From positions 1-64,000 of the forward strand of contig JAZRVO010000021.1 of NCBI GenBank assembly GCA_045599185.1: 64,000 nucleotides of DNA, read 5' to 3'. Positions 53,426 through 62,844 of the stretch are shown here, piece by piece. A program made the translations under genes and the position numbers. The notes below the pieces were generated by a model, which was given only the letters and a program-made list of their open reading frames with translations, was not told the origin of the DNA and ran no database searches. Numbering within the stretch: position 1 is the first letter of the stretch; every line of letters starts with the position of its first letter. The DNA comes from UBA1240 sp045599185 (GTDB lineage Bacteria; Spirochaetota; Spirochaetia; Treponematales; Treponemataceae).

Positions 53426-54127
53426 TTATTTAGAAAGCTGGCTTTCCAGCTCAAAAATTCTTCTTTGATACGCTGCAATTGCCTGTTCGTAACTGCGGCT
53501 TTTCTTTTCATATTCTTCAGCAGCCTTCAGCGATTCTTCATGTGTAATCTTCAAAAGCTGAAGCAATTCTTCTTCGCGCTGCCGCTGCTGAATAAGTTCA
53601 AGCCTGTACAAGCTTGCTTCACGCTTAGGGCTTGCCGCATAATCATCAACAATCATTTTATAAAACAAAGCCGCGCGTTCATAGTTTTTATAGCCATACA
53701 AACATTCCGCTATCCAGAACAGGGCAAACGAAACCTTTTCGTGGTTCGGATTCGCCTTTACAAAATCGTAAAGCTGCTTTATGGCTTCCTCGTTCTGATC
53801 CAGCAGATAAAGTGCCCTGCCCCTTTGATAGGCAACTTCCGCACCGTGTTCACTTTTTGCATATTTTGCCAGAAACGCGTTGCAATCGTTCAGGGCCGAA
53901 CGGGTTTCGCCAGCACTCATCTGCGCCATAATCAGCCAGAAAAGTGAATCTTCTTCCGAAGCCTGTTTTTCATTACAGGCTTTCTTAAAAAGCATTATGG
54001 CCGTAGCCCAGTCTTCGCCTGCATAAGCTTCAAGTCCGGGCAAAAGTGCATCGTTAAAAGAAGCCTGGGCAAAAACCGGCAAAAAGCAGGCTAGAACGAA
54101 CAAAAAACATACAGCTGCCTTTTTCAT
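53426..54127 (-). CDS. Exported TPR / outer-membrane assembly-like protein
   Basis: About 233 residues. Signal peptide KKAAVCFLFVLACFLPVFAQA, then TPR repeats resembling BamD/CpoB-type proteins (YAKSEHGAEVAYQRGRALYLLDQNEEAIKQL, in part). A C-terminal coiled coil follows (EESLKAAEEYEKKSRSYEQA). The ATG at 54127 overlaps the rpe stop (ATGA), and GGGAG sits upstream within rpe. Probably a periplasmic scaffold. Confidence 0.78.
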   Translation of the reverse strand: MKKAAVCFLFVLACFLPVFAQASFNDALLPGLEAYAGEDWATAIMLFKKACNEKQASEEDSLFWLIMAQMSAGETRSALNDCNAFLAKYAKSEHGAEVAYQRGRALYLLDQNEEAIKQLYDFVKANPNHEKVSFALFWIAECLYGYKNYERAALFYKMIVDDYAASPKREASLYRLELIQQRQREEELLQLLKITHEESLKAAEEYEKKSRSYEQAIAAYQRRIFELESQLSK

Positions 54128-54762
54128 AGCAAATGCTCCCATTTAAGCGAACCTGAAAAAAATGACGAACCCGAAACAATTACGTCAACGCCGGCATCAA
54201 CAACCGACTTTATCGTTTCATTGTTTATTCCGCCGTCAACTGAAATTTTATAATTATACGAATTTTTCTGCCTGATTTCTGCAAGCTGTGCTATTTTTTC
54301 TACACAGCGAGGAATGAGAACCTGTCCGCCGAAGCCCGGATTTACCGTCATTACCAGAACCAGATCAACATAAGGCAGAATTTCTTCAAGCGCACTTACA
54401 GGCGTTGAAGGAACGATGCAGATGCCGGCCTTTTTACCCAGCGAATGAATCTGCTGAATAATCCGGTGGTGATGAACCGCTGCTTCATAATGGAACGTAA
54501 TCCAGTCCGCACCGGCTTTTGCAAAAGTTTCAATATGATTCTGCGGATTGTCTATCATTAAATGCACGTCAAAATTCAAGCCGCAGATTTTTCGAATTGC
54601 TTCTACCACAGGCTGCCCGAAAGTAATATTGGGCACAAAAGAACCGTCCATAATATCAATATGCACCCACGGTGCGCCGGATTCTTCTATTATAGAGAGT
54701 GATTTAGCTAAATTAGTGTAATCCGCAGACAAAATTGACGGAGCCAGAACAAATTTACTCAT
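54124..54762 (-). CDS. rpe: Ribulose-phosphate 3-epimerase
   Basis: 212 residues, TIM barrel of the pentose phosphate pathway. Motifs: LAPSILSADYTNL, the metal site HIDIMDGSFVPN, VHLMIDNP, TVNPGFGGQ and VDGGINNETI. The ATG has no Shine-Dalgarno and lies 7 nt after a good -10, so the mRNA is probably leaderless. Coupled to the TPR gene that follows. Confidence 0.96.
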   Translation of the reverse strand: MSKFVLAPSILSADYTNLAKSLSIIEESGAPWVHIDIMDGSFVPNITFGQPVVEAIRKICGLNFDVHLMIDNPQNHIETFAKAGADWITFHYEAAVHHHRIIQQIHSLGKKAGICIVPSTPVSALEEILPYVDLVLVMTVNPGFGGQVLIPRCVEKIAQLAEIRQKNSYNYKISVDGGINNETIKSVVDAGVDVIVSGSSFFSGSLKWEHLL

Positions 54763-54769
54763 TTGGGTA

Positions 54770-54798
54770 ATAATAACAGAGTAGTTAAAGTATGTAAA
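54770..54798 (-). promoter_or_regulatory. rpe promoter, predicted leaderless
   Basis: On the minus strand TTTACA (54798-54793), 17-nt spacer, TGTTATTAT, an extended -10 (hexamer 54775-54770). Seven nt later comes the ATG at 54762. Confidence 0.65.
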
Positions 54799-55102
54799 TA
54801 GAAAAGTTTACATTACAAATACCATTGCCGGTAACAGAACCTGCATAAAGTCGGCAGACTGAATACCGGGTTTTCTGCAAAAGGTAAAAACATGCGCCAG
54901 CCGGCAGGCTTTCTAATGCTTTCAATAAAAATATGCAGAAATTTGCAAACCTTTGAATTCAAGCAAAACCAAGCAAAAACTGCTGCCTTTAACACGCATT
55001 TATTTTAAATTTATTTAAAAAACTTTTTTACAAAAATTACTTGACTAAAAAACCGAGATATATTATAAACAATGCCCTTTTCTGAAAAAAAATCAAAAAC
55101 AA
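54799..55102. other. Divergent intergenic gap between rpe and the TPR gene
   Basis: No convincing gene. One 60-codon minus-strand frame (54813-54995) has no ribosome site and no family features. Promoters of both flanking genes lie at its edges. Confidence 0.45.
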
Positions 55103-55130
55103 TTGACTAAAGCATACATTTCTGTATAAT
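55103..55130 (+). promoter_or_regulatory. Promoter of the TPR gene at 55143, very short leader
   Basis: TTGACT (55103-55108), 16-nt spacer, perfect TATAAT (55125-55130). The ATG is 12 nt downstream, giving a leader of about 5 nt and no room for a Shine-Dalgarno. Confidence 0.7.
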
Positions 55131-55142
55131 GAAATATAGTCT

Positions 55143-56090
55143 ATGAATACACAATCCGAAGTCAAACTATCACAGGCATACAAAAATCTCAAAGAAGGCA
55201 AATTTGAAGATGCCTGGAAGATTTTACAGGATGCCTGGTCTTTTGATTTAGACAATAAAGAAATTCAGGCAGCCATTAAATGCATTAATTTCTGGAAAGA
55301 CCGTCTGGTAAAAGCGGAACAGTATCAGGATCCATACGAAAAAGGCGAAAGTCTGCTTTCCCAGTGGAAGGCATTTACACGCTTTATGGACAAGGACGGG
55401 CAGTATTTTGAACGCAGCATGTACGCAGTTCGTCAAGGAATTTTTTCCCTTGCGCTGAAATATTACAATGAAACGCTTTCTTCAAAAGCCGCCCAGCAGC
55501 GTAATGTTCAGATTGGACCCGATTTGTACCGGAAAGCCGGTTTGTGTTACAAAAAACTTGGTGATTACGAAAATGCACTAAAATTCCTTGAATCGGCGTG
55601 TCAGCTTTGCCCGAATTCTGCAACAATTTTTGCCGAAATGGCAGATTGCTATGCACTTTGCGGCAACGAACGGACTGCCAAGGTTTTTTTTAGGGAAGCA
55701 TTTTTTGTTGATGCCCAGAGCGTAGATTTATCATTGCTTGATTCTGAACTCATCTGTTATTTGGTTAAACAGACAGCGGAAAACGGTTTCACCGGACCGC
55801 TGCTACAAGAATGGATTCCCGTATACGGTGTATTATTCGGCGTGTTTAACGTAAAACGTGAGCTTGGAGCGATAGAAATCGGTAAACTTAAACAAAAAAT
55901 TTACAGTTTGGAAGTTTCTATCCGGCAGCGCGGAAATGATGCGCAGGTTTTAATGCCGCAGCTGATAAATCACTACTTTTGGCTGATTGACCATTACATC
56001 ACCGTTGGCGAAGATCGGGCACGCATTAACGAGATTCTGCTTAAACTGAAAGTGCTGAACCCCAGCATTTACGAAAAATACACAATGTAA
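55143..56090 (+). CDS. Cytoplasmic TPR protein
   Basis: 315 residues, no signal peptide. TPR helices near residues 5-55 (KLSQAYKNLKEGKFEDAWKI) and 120-190 (LYRKAGLCYKKLGDYENALK, FAEMADCYALCGNERTAK). The last 100 residues are helical without clear repeats. It lies 58 bp before greA on the same strand; since the GreA here carries its own TPR-like extension, the two products may interact. That is inference. Confidence 0.78.
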   Translation: MNTQSEVKLSQAYKNLKEGKFEDAWKILQDAWSFDLDNKEIQAAIKCINFWKDRLVKAEQYQDPYEKGESLLSQWKAFTRFMDKDGQYFERSMYAVRQGIFSLALKYYNETLSSKAAQQRNVQIGPDLYRKAGLCYKKLGDYENALKFLESACQLCPNSATIFAEMADCYALCGNERTAKVFFREAFFVDAQSVDLSLLDSELICYLVKQTAENGFTGPLLQEWIPVYGVLFGVFNVKRELGAIEIGKLKQKIYSLEVSIRQRGNDAQVLMPQLINHYFWLIDHYITVGEDRARINEILLKLKVLNPSIYEKYTM

Positions 56091-56148
56091 ACGGTGCATT
56101 TTGCACCGTGCAGCACAAAGCTGCAATTTCGCTTAGGAGTGAAAAAAT

Positions 56149-58872
56149 ATGTCTCAAGAGCTGTTAAAATCGGTTCAGGATAAACTGAATGAGGAACAAT
56201 GGACCAGAGCTGCAATCAGTGCGTATTCTATTAACGAATTCAAGGCGCTTCTGAATATTGTTAAAGAAGCACAGAGCAAAGGTTGCCTTGACGAACTGAA
56301 AACCATCTGTGACGACCATCTTTCTCATACAAAGAACAGTATCATTGCCCTTTTTATTTCGGGAATGATTTCCTTAAGAAAGAAAAACTTAGACGATTCT
56401 GCGCTGATTGACCTTGTAAATATTTTCATCGACAACAAGAAGATGCCTATTGTTGAACACATCTGTACTACAATTCTTGACGAAGATGAAAACAACAAAT
56501 TTGCATTGCGCACTCTTGCCAGCACTTACAAAGACGAAGGCAACGAAAAATACTGGGACTGCTACGTAAAAATCGTAAAAGTTGACCATAACGAAGCCGA
56601 ACTTGCAAGAACCCTTGCTGAAAAATATGAAAAAGACGGAGACAATGATTTAGCCGTAGAATATTACAAAAAGGCACTTCTCCGCTACATCAATCAGGAA
56701 CAGACAGCAAAGCAGATTACGGACACATGGGCTGCCCTTGTTAAGCTCATTCCGGAAGAAATTGACTTCTTCTATATGATTATCCGCAAAATTTCAAAGC
56801 GGCCGGAAGAAGTTACGTTGCAGACCGTTAAGCCGGAAAACCTTCTGCACGAACTTTACAACTATTACCACGACGTAAAGAATTACGACAAGGCAATTGA
56901 AATCCTCAAACGCATTCTTGAATATGATCCAAGCGACAACTGGGCAAGAAAAGAAATTGTTGAATGTTTCCGCGCAAAATACGAAAAACATACACAGCTT
57001 GAAGACTACATTAAGCAGACCAGTCTTGAAAGAAGCTACCGCAACGTTTTTGAAGCAATCAACGACTTTGAAAAACGCATTGCATTCGACGTTAAGAACT
57101 TCGTTTTCCACCGTTCCTGGGGTGTTGGCATTATCCGCAAGGTAGACAAGCAGGAAATTGTAGTAAACTTCGGAAAAACCTACGGCATTAAAACCATGAC
57201 CCACGACATGGCCGTAAAAGCATTGCAGCCGCTTGACAGAAACCACATCTGGGTTTTGAAGGCTACGATGAAACGCGAAGACCTTGCAAAGAAAATTCAG
57301 GACGACATTGAAGAAGCACTGAAAATCATCATCCGCAGTTTCAACAACAACTGTAGCTTTAAGCGCATCAAGGAAGAACTGAACCCAAGCGTTCTGGTAA
57401 AACCTTCTGACTGGACAAGCTGGAGTACAAAAGCCAGAAAAATCCTTGCAGAAAACCCGATTTTCGGCGTAAATCAGGACGATTCTTCAATGTACACCGT
57501 GCGCGACCACGAAATTACGGCAGAAGAAAAGCTTGCAAACGAATTTAAGGCACAGAAAAACTTCTTCTCTCGCATTGACATCCTGATGAAGTTCAACAAT
57601 TCTGAAGAAACAGACAAAGATTCTGAACATTTTACCGAAATGCTGAACTATTTTGTCGGTTACCTTAAATCTTTCAACAGCGTAAACGAACAGATTATTG
57701 CTTCGTACCTTGTTGTACGCAGAATTGGCGCAGAAAACCCGCAGCTTAGCCAGACAATGCAGTACACTTTTGCCGAGCTTTTCAACGAAATTGAAGACCC
57801 GCGCCAGATTTACGATGAACTGAAAGATACAAAGAACACCTGCCTTAAAAAAGACTATCTGACTTGCATCAAGGAACTTTTGCCGAACTGGGACGATGTA
57901 TACGTTCGCCTGTTCCCGCGCGTATTGCAGAAAGAACTGCTTGATGCACTTGAAAACAACGGTCACGTTGACAAGCTGAAAAAACTTGCATTGAACTGTT
58001 TTGAAAATTTCCGCGATTACCGCGAAGCCGTAATTTTCTTCTTTGAAGAATCACAGGAAGAAGAATGGTTCAAGGAACTGAATCTTTCGTATGAAAAACA
58101 GATGATTACGCTGATTCACATTCTTGACATTGCGTACCGCGAAATTGACAACCATTGTGACACGACAGAAAACCGCAAGATTGACCGCAAGATTCAGAAC
58201 CTGCTGTTTAAAAACGACACAATGCTTAACTACATGCTTGACCGTGACGAAGAAACCGTTACACGCCTTTTTGCTCTGGTTTATGACCTTAAAGGGTTTG
58301 ACAGCAGCATCAAGCAGAACATGCTTAACAAGATTCGCGAAACTTACAAGGATTTCAAGGTATACGGCGAAGAAGAAAAAACCGTTACAACAAAAGGCCT
58401 TATTGTTACGCTTAAAATGTTTGAAGCTAAAAAAGCAGAACTTGACAACCTTAAAAAAATCCTTATTCCTGACAACGCACGCGAAATTGCAGAAGCAATG
58501 GCACAGGGCGACTTGAAGGAAAACGCCGAATACAAGGCTGCAAAAGAACGCCAGACACAGCTTAGTACACAGTTGTCTAAGCTTGAAGACGGTATCGGCA
58601 AGGCAAAGGTTTTCGACCCGAAAACTTTGACAACTTCACGTGTTTCTTTTGGTACAATTGTTACGCTTAAGAATGAACTTGAAAACAAAGAAGAAAAATA
58701 TACCATTTTGGGACCATGGGAATCAGACCCTTCAAATGGAATTATTTCTTACTCTTCTCCACTTGGCGGAAAAATCCTCGATTCAAAGCTTGGCGAAACC
58801 AGAGAATTTGTGCTTAGCGAAGAAAGCAAAAAATACACAATTCTTTCAATTGAACCGGCAAAACTGGCATAA
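56149..58872 (+). CDS. greA: Giant GreA transcript cleavage factor with TPR-like extension
   Basis: 907 residues. Only the last 156 (about 752-907) are GreA: a coiled-coil arm with the catalytic tip GDLKENAEY (D788, E791 correspond to the acidic pair that reaches the polymerase active site), then the FKBP-like domain. The first 750 residues are helical, with TPR-like units (about 100-200, 245-275; NYYHDVKNYDKAIEILKRIL) and an RNA-polymerase-binding-like beta stretch near 320-360. Ordinary GreA is about 158 residues. A similarly long GreA is known in T. pallidum. TAGGAG lies about 9 nt before the ATG. Confidence 0.92.
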   Translation: MSQELLKSVQDKLNEEQWTRAAISAYSINEFKALLNIVKEAQSKGCLDELKTICDDHLSHTKNSIIALFISGMISLRKKNLDDSALIDLVNIFIDNKKMPIVEHICTTILDEDENNKFALRTLASTYKDEGNEKYWDCYVKIVKVDHNEAELARTLAEKYEKDGDNDLAVEYYKKALLRYINQEQTAKQITDTWAALVKLIPEEIDFFYMIIRKISKRPEEVTLQTVKPENLLHELYNYYHDVKNYDKAIEILKRILEYDPSDNWARKEIVECFRAKYEKHTQLEDYIKQTSLERSYRNVFEAINDFEKRIAFDVKNFVFHRSWGVGIIRKVDKQEIVVNFGKTYGIKTMTHDMAVKALQPLDRNHIWVLKATMKREDLAKKIQDDIEEALKIIIRSFNNNCSFKRIKEELNPSVLVKPSDWTSWSTKARKILAENPIFGVNQDDSSMYTVRDHEITAEEKLANEFKAQKNFFSRIDILMKFNNSEETDKDSEHFTEMLNYFVGYLKSFNSVNEQIIASYLVVRRIGAENPQLSQTMQYTFAELFNEIEDPRQIYDELKDTKNTCLKKDYLTCIKELLPNWDDVYVRLFPRVLQKELLDALENNGHVDKLKKLALNCFENFRDYREAVIFFFEESQEEEWFKELNLSYEKQMITLIHILDIAYREIDNHCDTTENRKIDRKIQNLLFKNDTMLNYMLDRDEETVTRLFALVYDLKGFDSSIKQNMLNKIRETYKDFKVYGEEEKTVTTKGLIVTLKMFEAKKAELDNLKKILIPDNAREIAEAMAQGDLKENAEYKAAKERQTQLSTQLSKLEDGIGKAKVFDPKTLTTSRVSFGTIVTLKNELENKEEKYTILGPWESDPSNGIISYSSPLGGKILDSKLGETREFVLSEESKKYTILSIEPAKLA

Positions 58873-58895
58873 GTTGAAAACTTGCGTATAAGCCC

Positions 58896-58927
58896 AAAAA
58901 CCGCTGAATTAATTCTGCGGTTTTTTT
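58896..58927 (+). terminator. greA terminator
   Basis: CCGC-T-GAATT / AATTC-T-GCGG stem preceded by A-run and followed by seven T. Confidence 0.8.
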
Positions 58928-58984
58928 ATGCCTTCTGCCGTTATTACGTTTAGCGTTTTAACAGGCTGAAAAAATAATAACCCG

Positions 58985-59068
58985 AACCCGAATGTCGAGT
59001 AAAAAAAATTACAAAAAAAAGCAACCTACATTTTTCAGGCAAATAATTAAAACTCGAAGTTTGGGCTA
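58985..59068. repeat. Imperfect palindromic repeat (second family), copy 2
   Basis: End motifs CCCGAATGTCGAGT (58987-59000) and ACTCGAAGTTTGGG (59052-59065) are inverted repeats of each other. The inner AAGCAACCT and GGCAAATA are shared with the copy at 26438-26514. It lies between two terminators and has no coding capacity. Confidence 0.7.
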
Positions 59069-59094
59069 TTTAAAATTTACAGTGAATCATAAAT

Positions 59095-59128
59095 AAAAAA
59101 AGCTGAAAACCATAAGTCTTCAGCTTTT
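59095..59128 (-). terminator. Terminator of the HEAT-repeat gene
   Basis: AAAAGCTGAA / TTCAGCTTTT stem (59098-59107, 59119-59128), T-run on the minus strand. Confidence 0.75.
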
Positions 59129-59192
59129 AAAATTCAAATTGCGTTATAAAAAATACTAACTGTCTAAAAAATTAGGCGCAAACCAGAACCGT

Positions 59193-60584
59193 TCAATAAG
59201 AAAAACCTGCCGCGCGGTCAATTTTTTCAAGCACATTTTTTGCTTTTTTCTGGTTTACGCCGGCTTTTTTATCTTCTGCAATTGCCGTTACGTCCGGGCG
59301 CAGCGAACCATAAGCATTTTTCGCATAAATGTCCAGCCCCGTGCCCTTTGTAGAAACGTCATTGCTTGCCAGATATTCCTTGCAAATGTCCATCAGTGCA
59401 ATATTTTCATATTTGGCAAACTCCCTTCCCAAAGCGTAACGCACATTTTTCTGCTTGTCATCACTTAAAGTTGTACGGGCAATTTCAACAAGGCTGTAAA
59501 CAGAATCGTCAAAGCAGTATTTAAGCAGGTAACTGGCCGCTTTAGAACGGTTGGAATCGCTTTTCTTTTTGTCTTCAACAACCTTAAGCAGATATTCCAC
59601 AGCCTGCGGCGTACCAATTGCGGCCAATGCTTCAAAAGATTTTTCTTTTACCACGTTTTCACTGTCGTTTTTTGCGCGGTAAAGCACCACTTTTTCAGCA
59701 TTAACAAGCTTCTGCTCAATAATTCCGCTTAAAGCTGCCAGGCGAACTTTATAATGGTTGTCCTTTACGGCTTCAATCAGAATTTTTTCAGCTTCGGCAT
59801 TCTGCATAATTTGAGCAACGGCTTTTATAACCGAAACCCTGAAATTAGCATCCCGGTCTTCGTAAAGTTTGGCAAGCTCGCTGACGGTTTCTTCGTTTGG
59901 AATTTTTCCCATTGCTTCTATTGCGGCCATTCGCATGGAAAGGCTTTCGCTTGTGTCTTTTGCAATTTCGGCAACAGTCTGATAGCTGGCAGAAGAACCC
60001 AGATTGCCCAAAGCCACAACAAGTTCGTGTTTTGTGTTCTGGTTTTCTTCTTTTTTCAGCAGTTCTTCAATCAGCGCCGCGTCTTCGGTACTGCCGCATT
60101 TACCCAGTGTTTTTACAGCACTGGTCAAAAACGGGCTTGATTCATCTTCCAGAATTGCGCGCAAAGCTTCAACGGAAGTTTTTATTTCCAGTTTTTCTGC
60201 GTAAGCAAAAAATTTATCAGCCGTAGACCTTTTTTCGGCCATCGGGTCTGCAAAAACGGCAAGCATCTGTTCTTCCAGCGACAAATCCTTAGCAGCAATA
60301 AAATAATCAATAATTTTATTGCGCAAAGTTGTAGATTTAGTATGGTCAAAAAGTTCCTTTAAATTTGAACTGTATTCAAAATCTTCATCGCTGATTAAAA
60401 CGTCAATAAGTTCTTCAATTTCGCTTTCAATGCCAAATTCAATTTTTTCTATGCGTTCTTCATACTGGCTTACCGTTTCTTCTTCAGCTGCCTGTGCCTG
60501 AGTTTGGGCAAACAGAAAACCGAAAGTGCAGAAAAAAATAAAACCAGCAGCTAAAAACTTATAAAATTCGTTCAGTTTTTTCAT
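59193..60584 (-). CDS. Exported HEAT-repeat protein
   Basis: About 463 residues. The ATG at 60584 overlaps the tgt stop (ATGA) and has AAGGA upstream. Signal peptide KKLNEFYKFLAAGFIFFCTFGFLFAQ. The body is at least eight HEAT-type helical pairs (e.g. LRAILEDESSPFLTSAVKTL, RMAAIEAMGKIPNEETVSEL, FEALAAIGTPQAVEYLLKVV), an extended protein-binding solenoid in the periplasm. Last gene of the dut-lptF-lptG-tgt cluster; the partner is unknown, though Lpt envelope genes are close. Confidence 0.82.
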   Translation of the reverse strand: MKKLNEFYKFLAAGFIFFCTFGFLFAQTQAQAAEEETVSQYEERIEKIEFGIESEIEELIDVLISDEDFEYSSNLKELFDHTKSTTLRNKIIDYFIAAKDLSLEEQMLAVFADPMAEKRSTADKFFAYAEKLEIKTSVEALRAILEDESSPFLTSAVKTLGKCGSTEDAALIEELLKKEENQNTKHELVVALGNLGSSASYQTVAEIAKDTSESLSMRMAAIEAMGKIPNEETVSELAKLYEDRDANFRVSVIKAVAQIMQNAEAEKILIEAVKDNHYKVRLAALSGIIEQKLVNAEKVVLYRAKNDSENVVKEKSFEALAAIGTPQAVEYLLKVVEDKKKSDSNRSKAASYLLKYCFDDSVYSLVEIARTTLSDDKQKNVRYALGREFAKYENIALMDICKEYLASNDVSTKGTGLDIYAKNAYGSLRPDVTAIAEDKKAGVNQKKAKNVLEKIDRAAGFSY

Positions 60585-61720
60585 AAGCCTTCCTTTGAAT
60601 TCCATCGTTTCAAGAATTTTTCACGGTATTCGCAAAATGTACCGTTAGAAATTGCAGCGCGAATTTCATGCATCATGTTGTGCAAAAAGTACAGGTTGTG
60701 GTACGACGCAAGCATGGAACTTAAAATTTCATTATTCTTAAAAAGGTGCCGCAAATATGCCCTTGAATATTCTTTACAAACCTTGCAGTTGCATTCCGGG
60801 TCAACCGGCAGATAATCGTGGGTGTAGCACTCTTTTTTTATCGACAGATTTCCGGTGCGAGTAAAATAAGAACCGTTCCGCGCGTTTCGAGTAGGCAAAA
60901 CACAGTCAAACATGTCAATTCCATTGTAAACCGCATCAAGAATATAATCCGGCGTACCAATTCCCATTACGTAACGCGGCTTGTCCTGTGGCAAAAGCCC
61001 GGCCGTATAATCCAGAAATTCGGAATAAACTTCGTGTGGTTCACCAACGGAAAGACCGCCGATTGCAATTCCCGGACAATCGAGGTTTGCAACAAATTCC
61101 GCACTCTGGGCACGCAAATCCTTGTAAAAATTGCCCTGCACTATTGGAAAAAGCTTTCCAAGATATGAACTTTCATTCTGTTCTTTTTGCCATGCATTTT
61201 TTGCCCGCACAGCCCAGTCACTGGTAATTTTCAGCGCTTTTTTTGCCCCGTTGTAATCGGTTCCGTAACCGGTGCAAACGTCCAGCTGCATCTGAATATC
61301 GCTGTTAAACTGGGACTGAAAATGCACGACATTTTCCGGCGTAAGCGTGTGCCGCGAACCATCAATGTGGCTTTGAAAATGCACGCCTTCGTCTGTAATT
61401 TTTCTAAAAGGTGCAAGGGAAAAAACCTGAAAACCGCCTGAATCGGTCAGAAAGTTTTTCTTCCAGCCGGAAAAACCGTGCAGGCCGCCGGCTTCCTGCA
61501 AAAGGTCCGGGCCCGGGCGCAGATAAAGATGATAGGTATTTGCCAGAATAATTTCAAAACCAATTTCATCAAGCCAGTCCTTGGTCATGGCCTTAACGCT
61601 GGCATTTGTGCCAACAGGCATAAAAACCGGCGTCTGCACGTCACCATGCGGCAGATGCATTACACCACAGCGCGCCCTGCTTTTGCTGTCTTTTGATATT
61701 TCCGTAAAAATTGAACTCAT
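60581..61720 (-). CDS. tgt: Queuine tRNA-ribosyltransferase
   Basis: 379 residues. Exchanges G34 of tRNAs for the queuosine precursor. Catalytic motifs LTDSGGFQVFSL and FDCVLPTRNARNG, and the zinc site CNCKVCKEYSRAYLRHLF with a later His. AGGGG lies 6-7 nt before the ATG. Other queuosine genes are not in the window. Confidence 0.96.
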   Translation of the reverse strand: MSSIFTEISKDSKSRARCGVMHLPHGDVQTPVFMPVGTNASVKAMTKDWLDEIGFEIILANTYHLYLRPGPDLLQEAGGLHGFSGWKKNFLTDSGGFQVFSLAPFRKITDEGVHFQSHIDGSRHTLTPENVVHFQSQFNSDIQMQLDVCTGYGTDYNGAKKALKITSDWAVRAKNAWQKEQNESSYLGKLFPIVQGNFYKDLRAQSAEFVANLDCPGIAIGGLSVGEPHEVYSEFLDYTAGLLPQDKPRYVMGIGTPDYILDAVYNGIDMFDCVLPTRNARNGSYFTRTGNLSIKKECYTHDYLPVDPECNCKVCKEYSRAYLRHLFKNNEILSSMLASYHNLYFLHNMMHEIRAAISNGTFCEYREKFLKRWNSKEGL

Positions 61721-61779
61721 AAAAAACCCCTGAAAATTATAAAAAATCTATAAAAATGGAAAAATCTGTTTCCTTTCAA

Positions 61780-62844
61780 TTATGTGCGGGCATAGCGCAA
61801 AAGAACGCAGCTTAGTGCCAGATAAACAAATACCGGCAGCCAAGCCCCGGCCAATGGCGAAATATATTCAAACTGCGCCAAAAGCATGGTAAGCATTTGC
61901 AAAACGTAATAACTTACCGCCGCAGAAATGCAAAGCAGCAGGCTTACCAGAAGTACGTTCTTCTGGGTTTTGCCGCTTAAACCAAGTGACAAAAATACAA
62001 CAATAAAAACGATAAAAGGAAACGAAAATTTCTGATAATAAACGGAAAGAGCCTCTGCATAAGGCAATCCGGCGCGCTCAAGATAGGCAATCTGTTTTTT
62101 TGCTTCCGCAGCACAAACCTGATCCGCCTTAAGCTGAATAAAAGCAAAGGCATCTTCCGGCTGGTCAAAACTATAATCCCAAAGTCCGTCTTCCAGTTCA
62201 AGAACGCTGCCATTAACCCTGTAACACACAAAATCTTCAAGGCTCCATTTGCCGCCGTTGTAAACCGCGCGCTGTGCCCTTACAATTGAATCAAGTTCCC
62301 AGTTCCGGTTGCGCCGCACAATAAGCAGATTGTACAAAGTTTTTACCGTGTCATCGTAGTAGTTGGCCTTGTAAACGGTTTTTCCGCCATCTGCAATTAC
62401 AACAGGATTTGTATTGTCCCTGTTTATGGAAATTTTCAGCACTTTGTTTTGCAGTTCAACTTTCTGCTGGTAGGTTGGCACGACAATTTTATCTTCAAAA
62501 AAGAAAAGCCCAATGCTTAAAACGGCAGCAATTGCCAAAACCGGCAGGGCAAAATTGAAAAGCGAAACGCCGGAAGCAAAAATTGCAGTAAGTTCATTTT
62601 TGGCATAGAGGTCGCTTAAAACAAAGGCAACGGCAAACAGCACCGCAAGCGGCATTGAAAAAGAAACGGTTTTAGGAAGGTATAAAACGAAGATTTTGAA
62701 AATATCCAAAATCTCTACATTTTCAGCTAAATAACGCCATAAATTCAAAAAAAGGTCTATTAAGCCAAGCACAAAAGAAAAAAACAGCAGGGCAACCAGA
62801 CTGACAAACAAAAATTTCTTGCAAAAATAAGTAACAAAGGTCAT
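61780..62844 (-). CDS. lptG: LptG-like permease (YjgP/YjgQ family)
   Basis: About 354 residues from the ATG at 62844, which overlaps the lptF stop (ATGA). Three membrane helices, a periplasmic jellyroll (about 120-250), and three more helices. With LptF and an LptB ATPase it would form an inner-membrane extractor moving lipopolysaccharide-like lipids to the outer membrane. Many treponemes lack classical LPS, so the cargo may be another glycolipid. Confidence 0.87.
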   Translation of the reverse strand: MTFVTYFCKKFLFVSLVALLFFSFVLGLIDLFLNLWRYLAENVEILDIFKIFVLYLPKTVSFSMPLAVLFAVAFVLSDLYAKNELTAIFASGVSLFNFALPVLAIAAVLSIGLFFFEDKIVVPTYQQKVELQNKVLKISINRDNTNPVVIADGGKTVYKANYYDDTVKTLYNLLIVRRNRNWELDSIVRAQRAVYNGGKWSLEDFVCYRVNGSVLELEDGLWDYSFDQPEDAFAFIQLKADQVCAAEAKKQIAYLERAGLPYAEALSVYYQKFSFPFIVFIVVFLSLGLSGKTQKNVLLVSLLLCISAAVSYYVLQMLTMLLAQFEYISPLAGAWLPVFVYLALSCVLLRYART

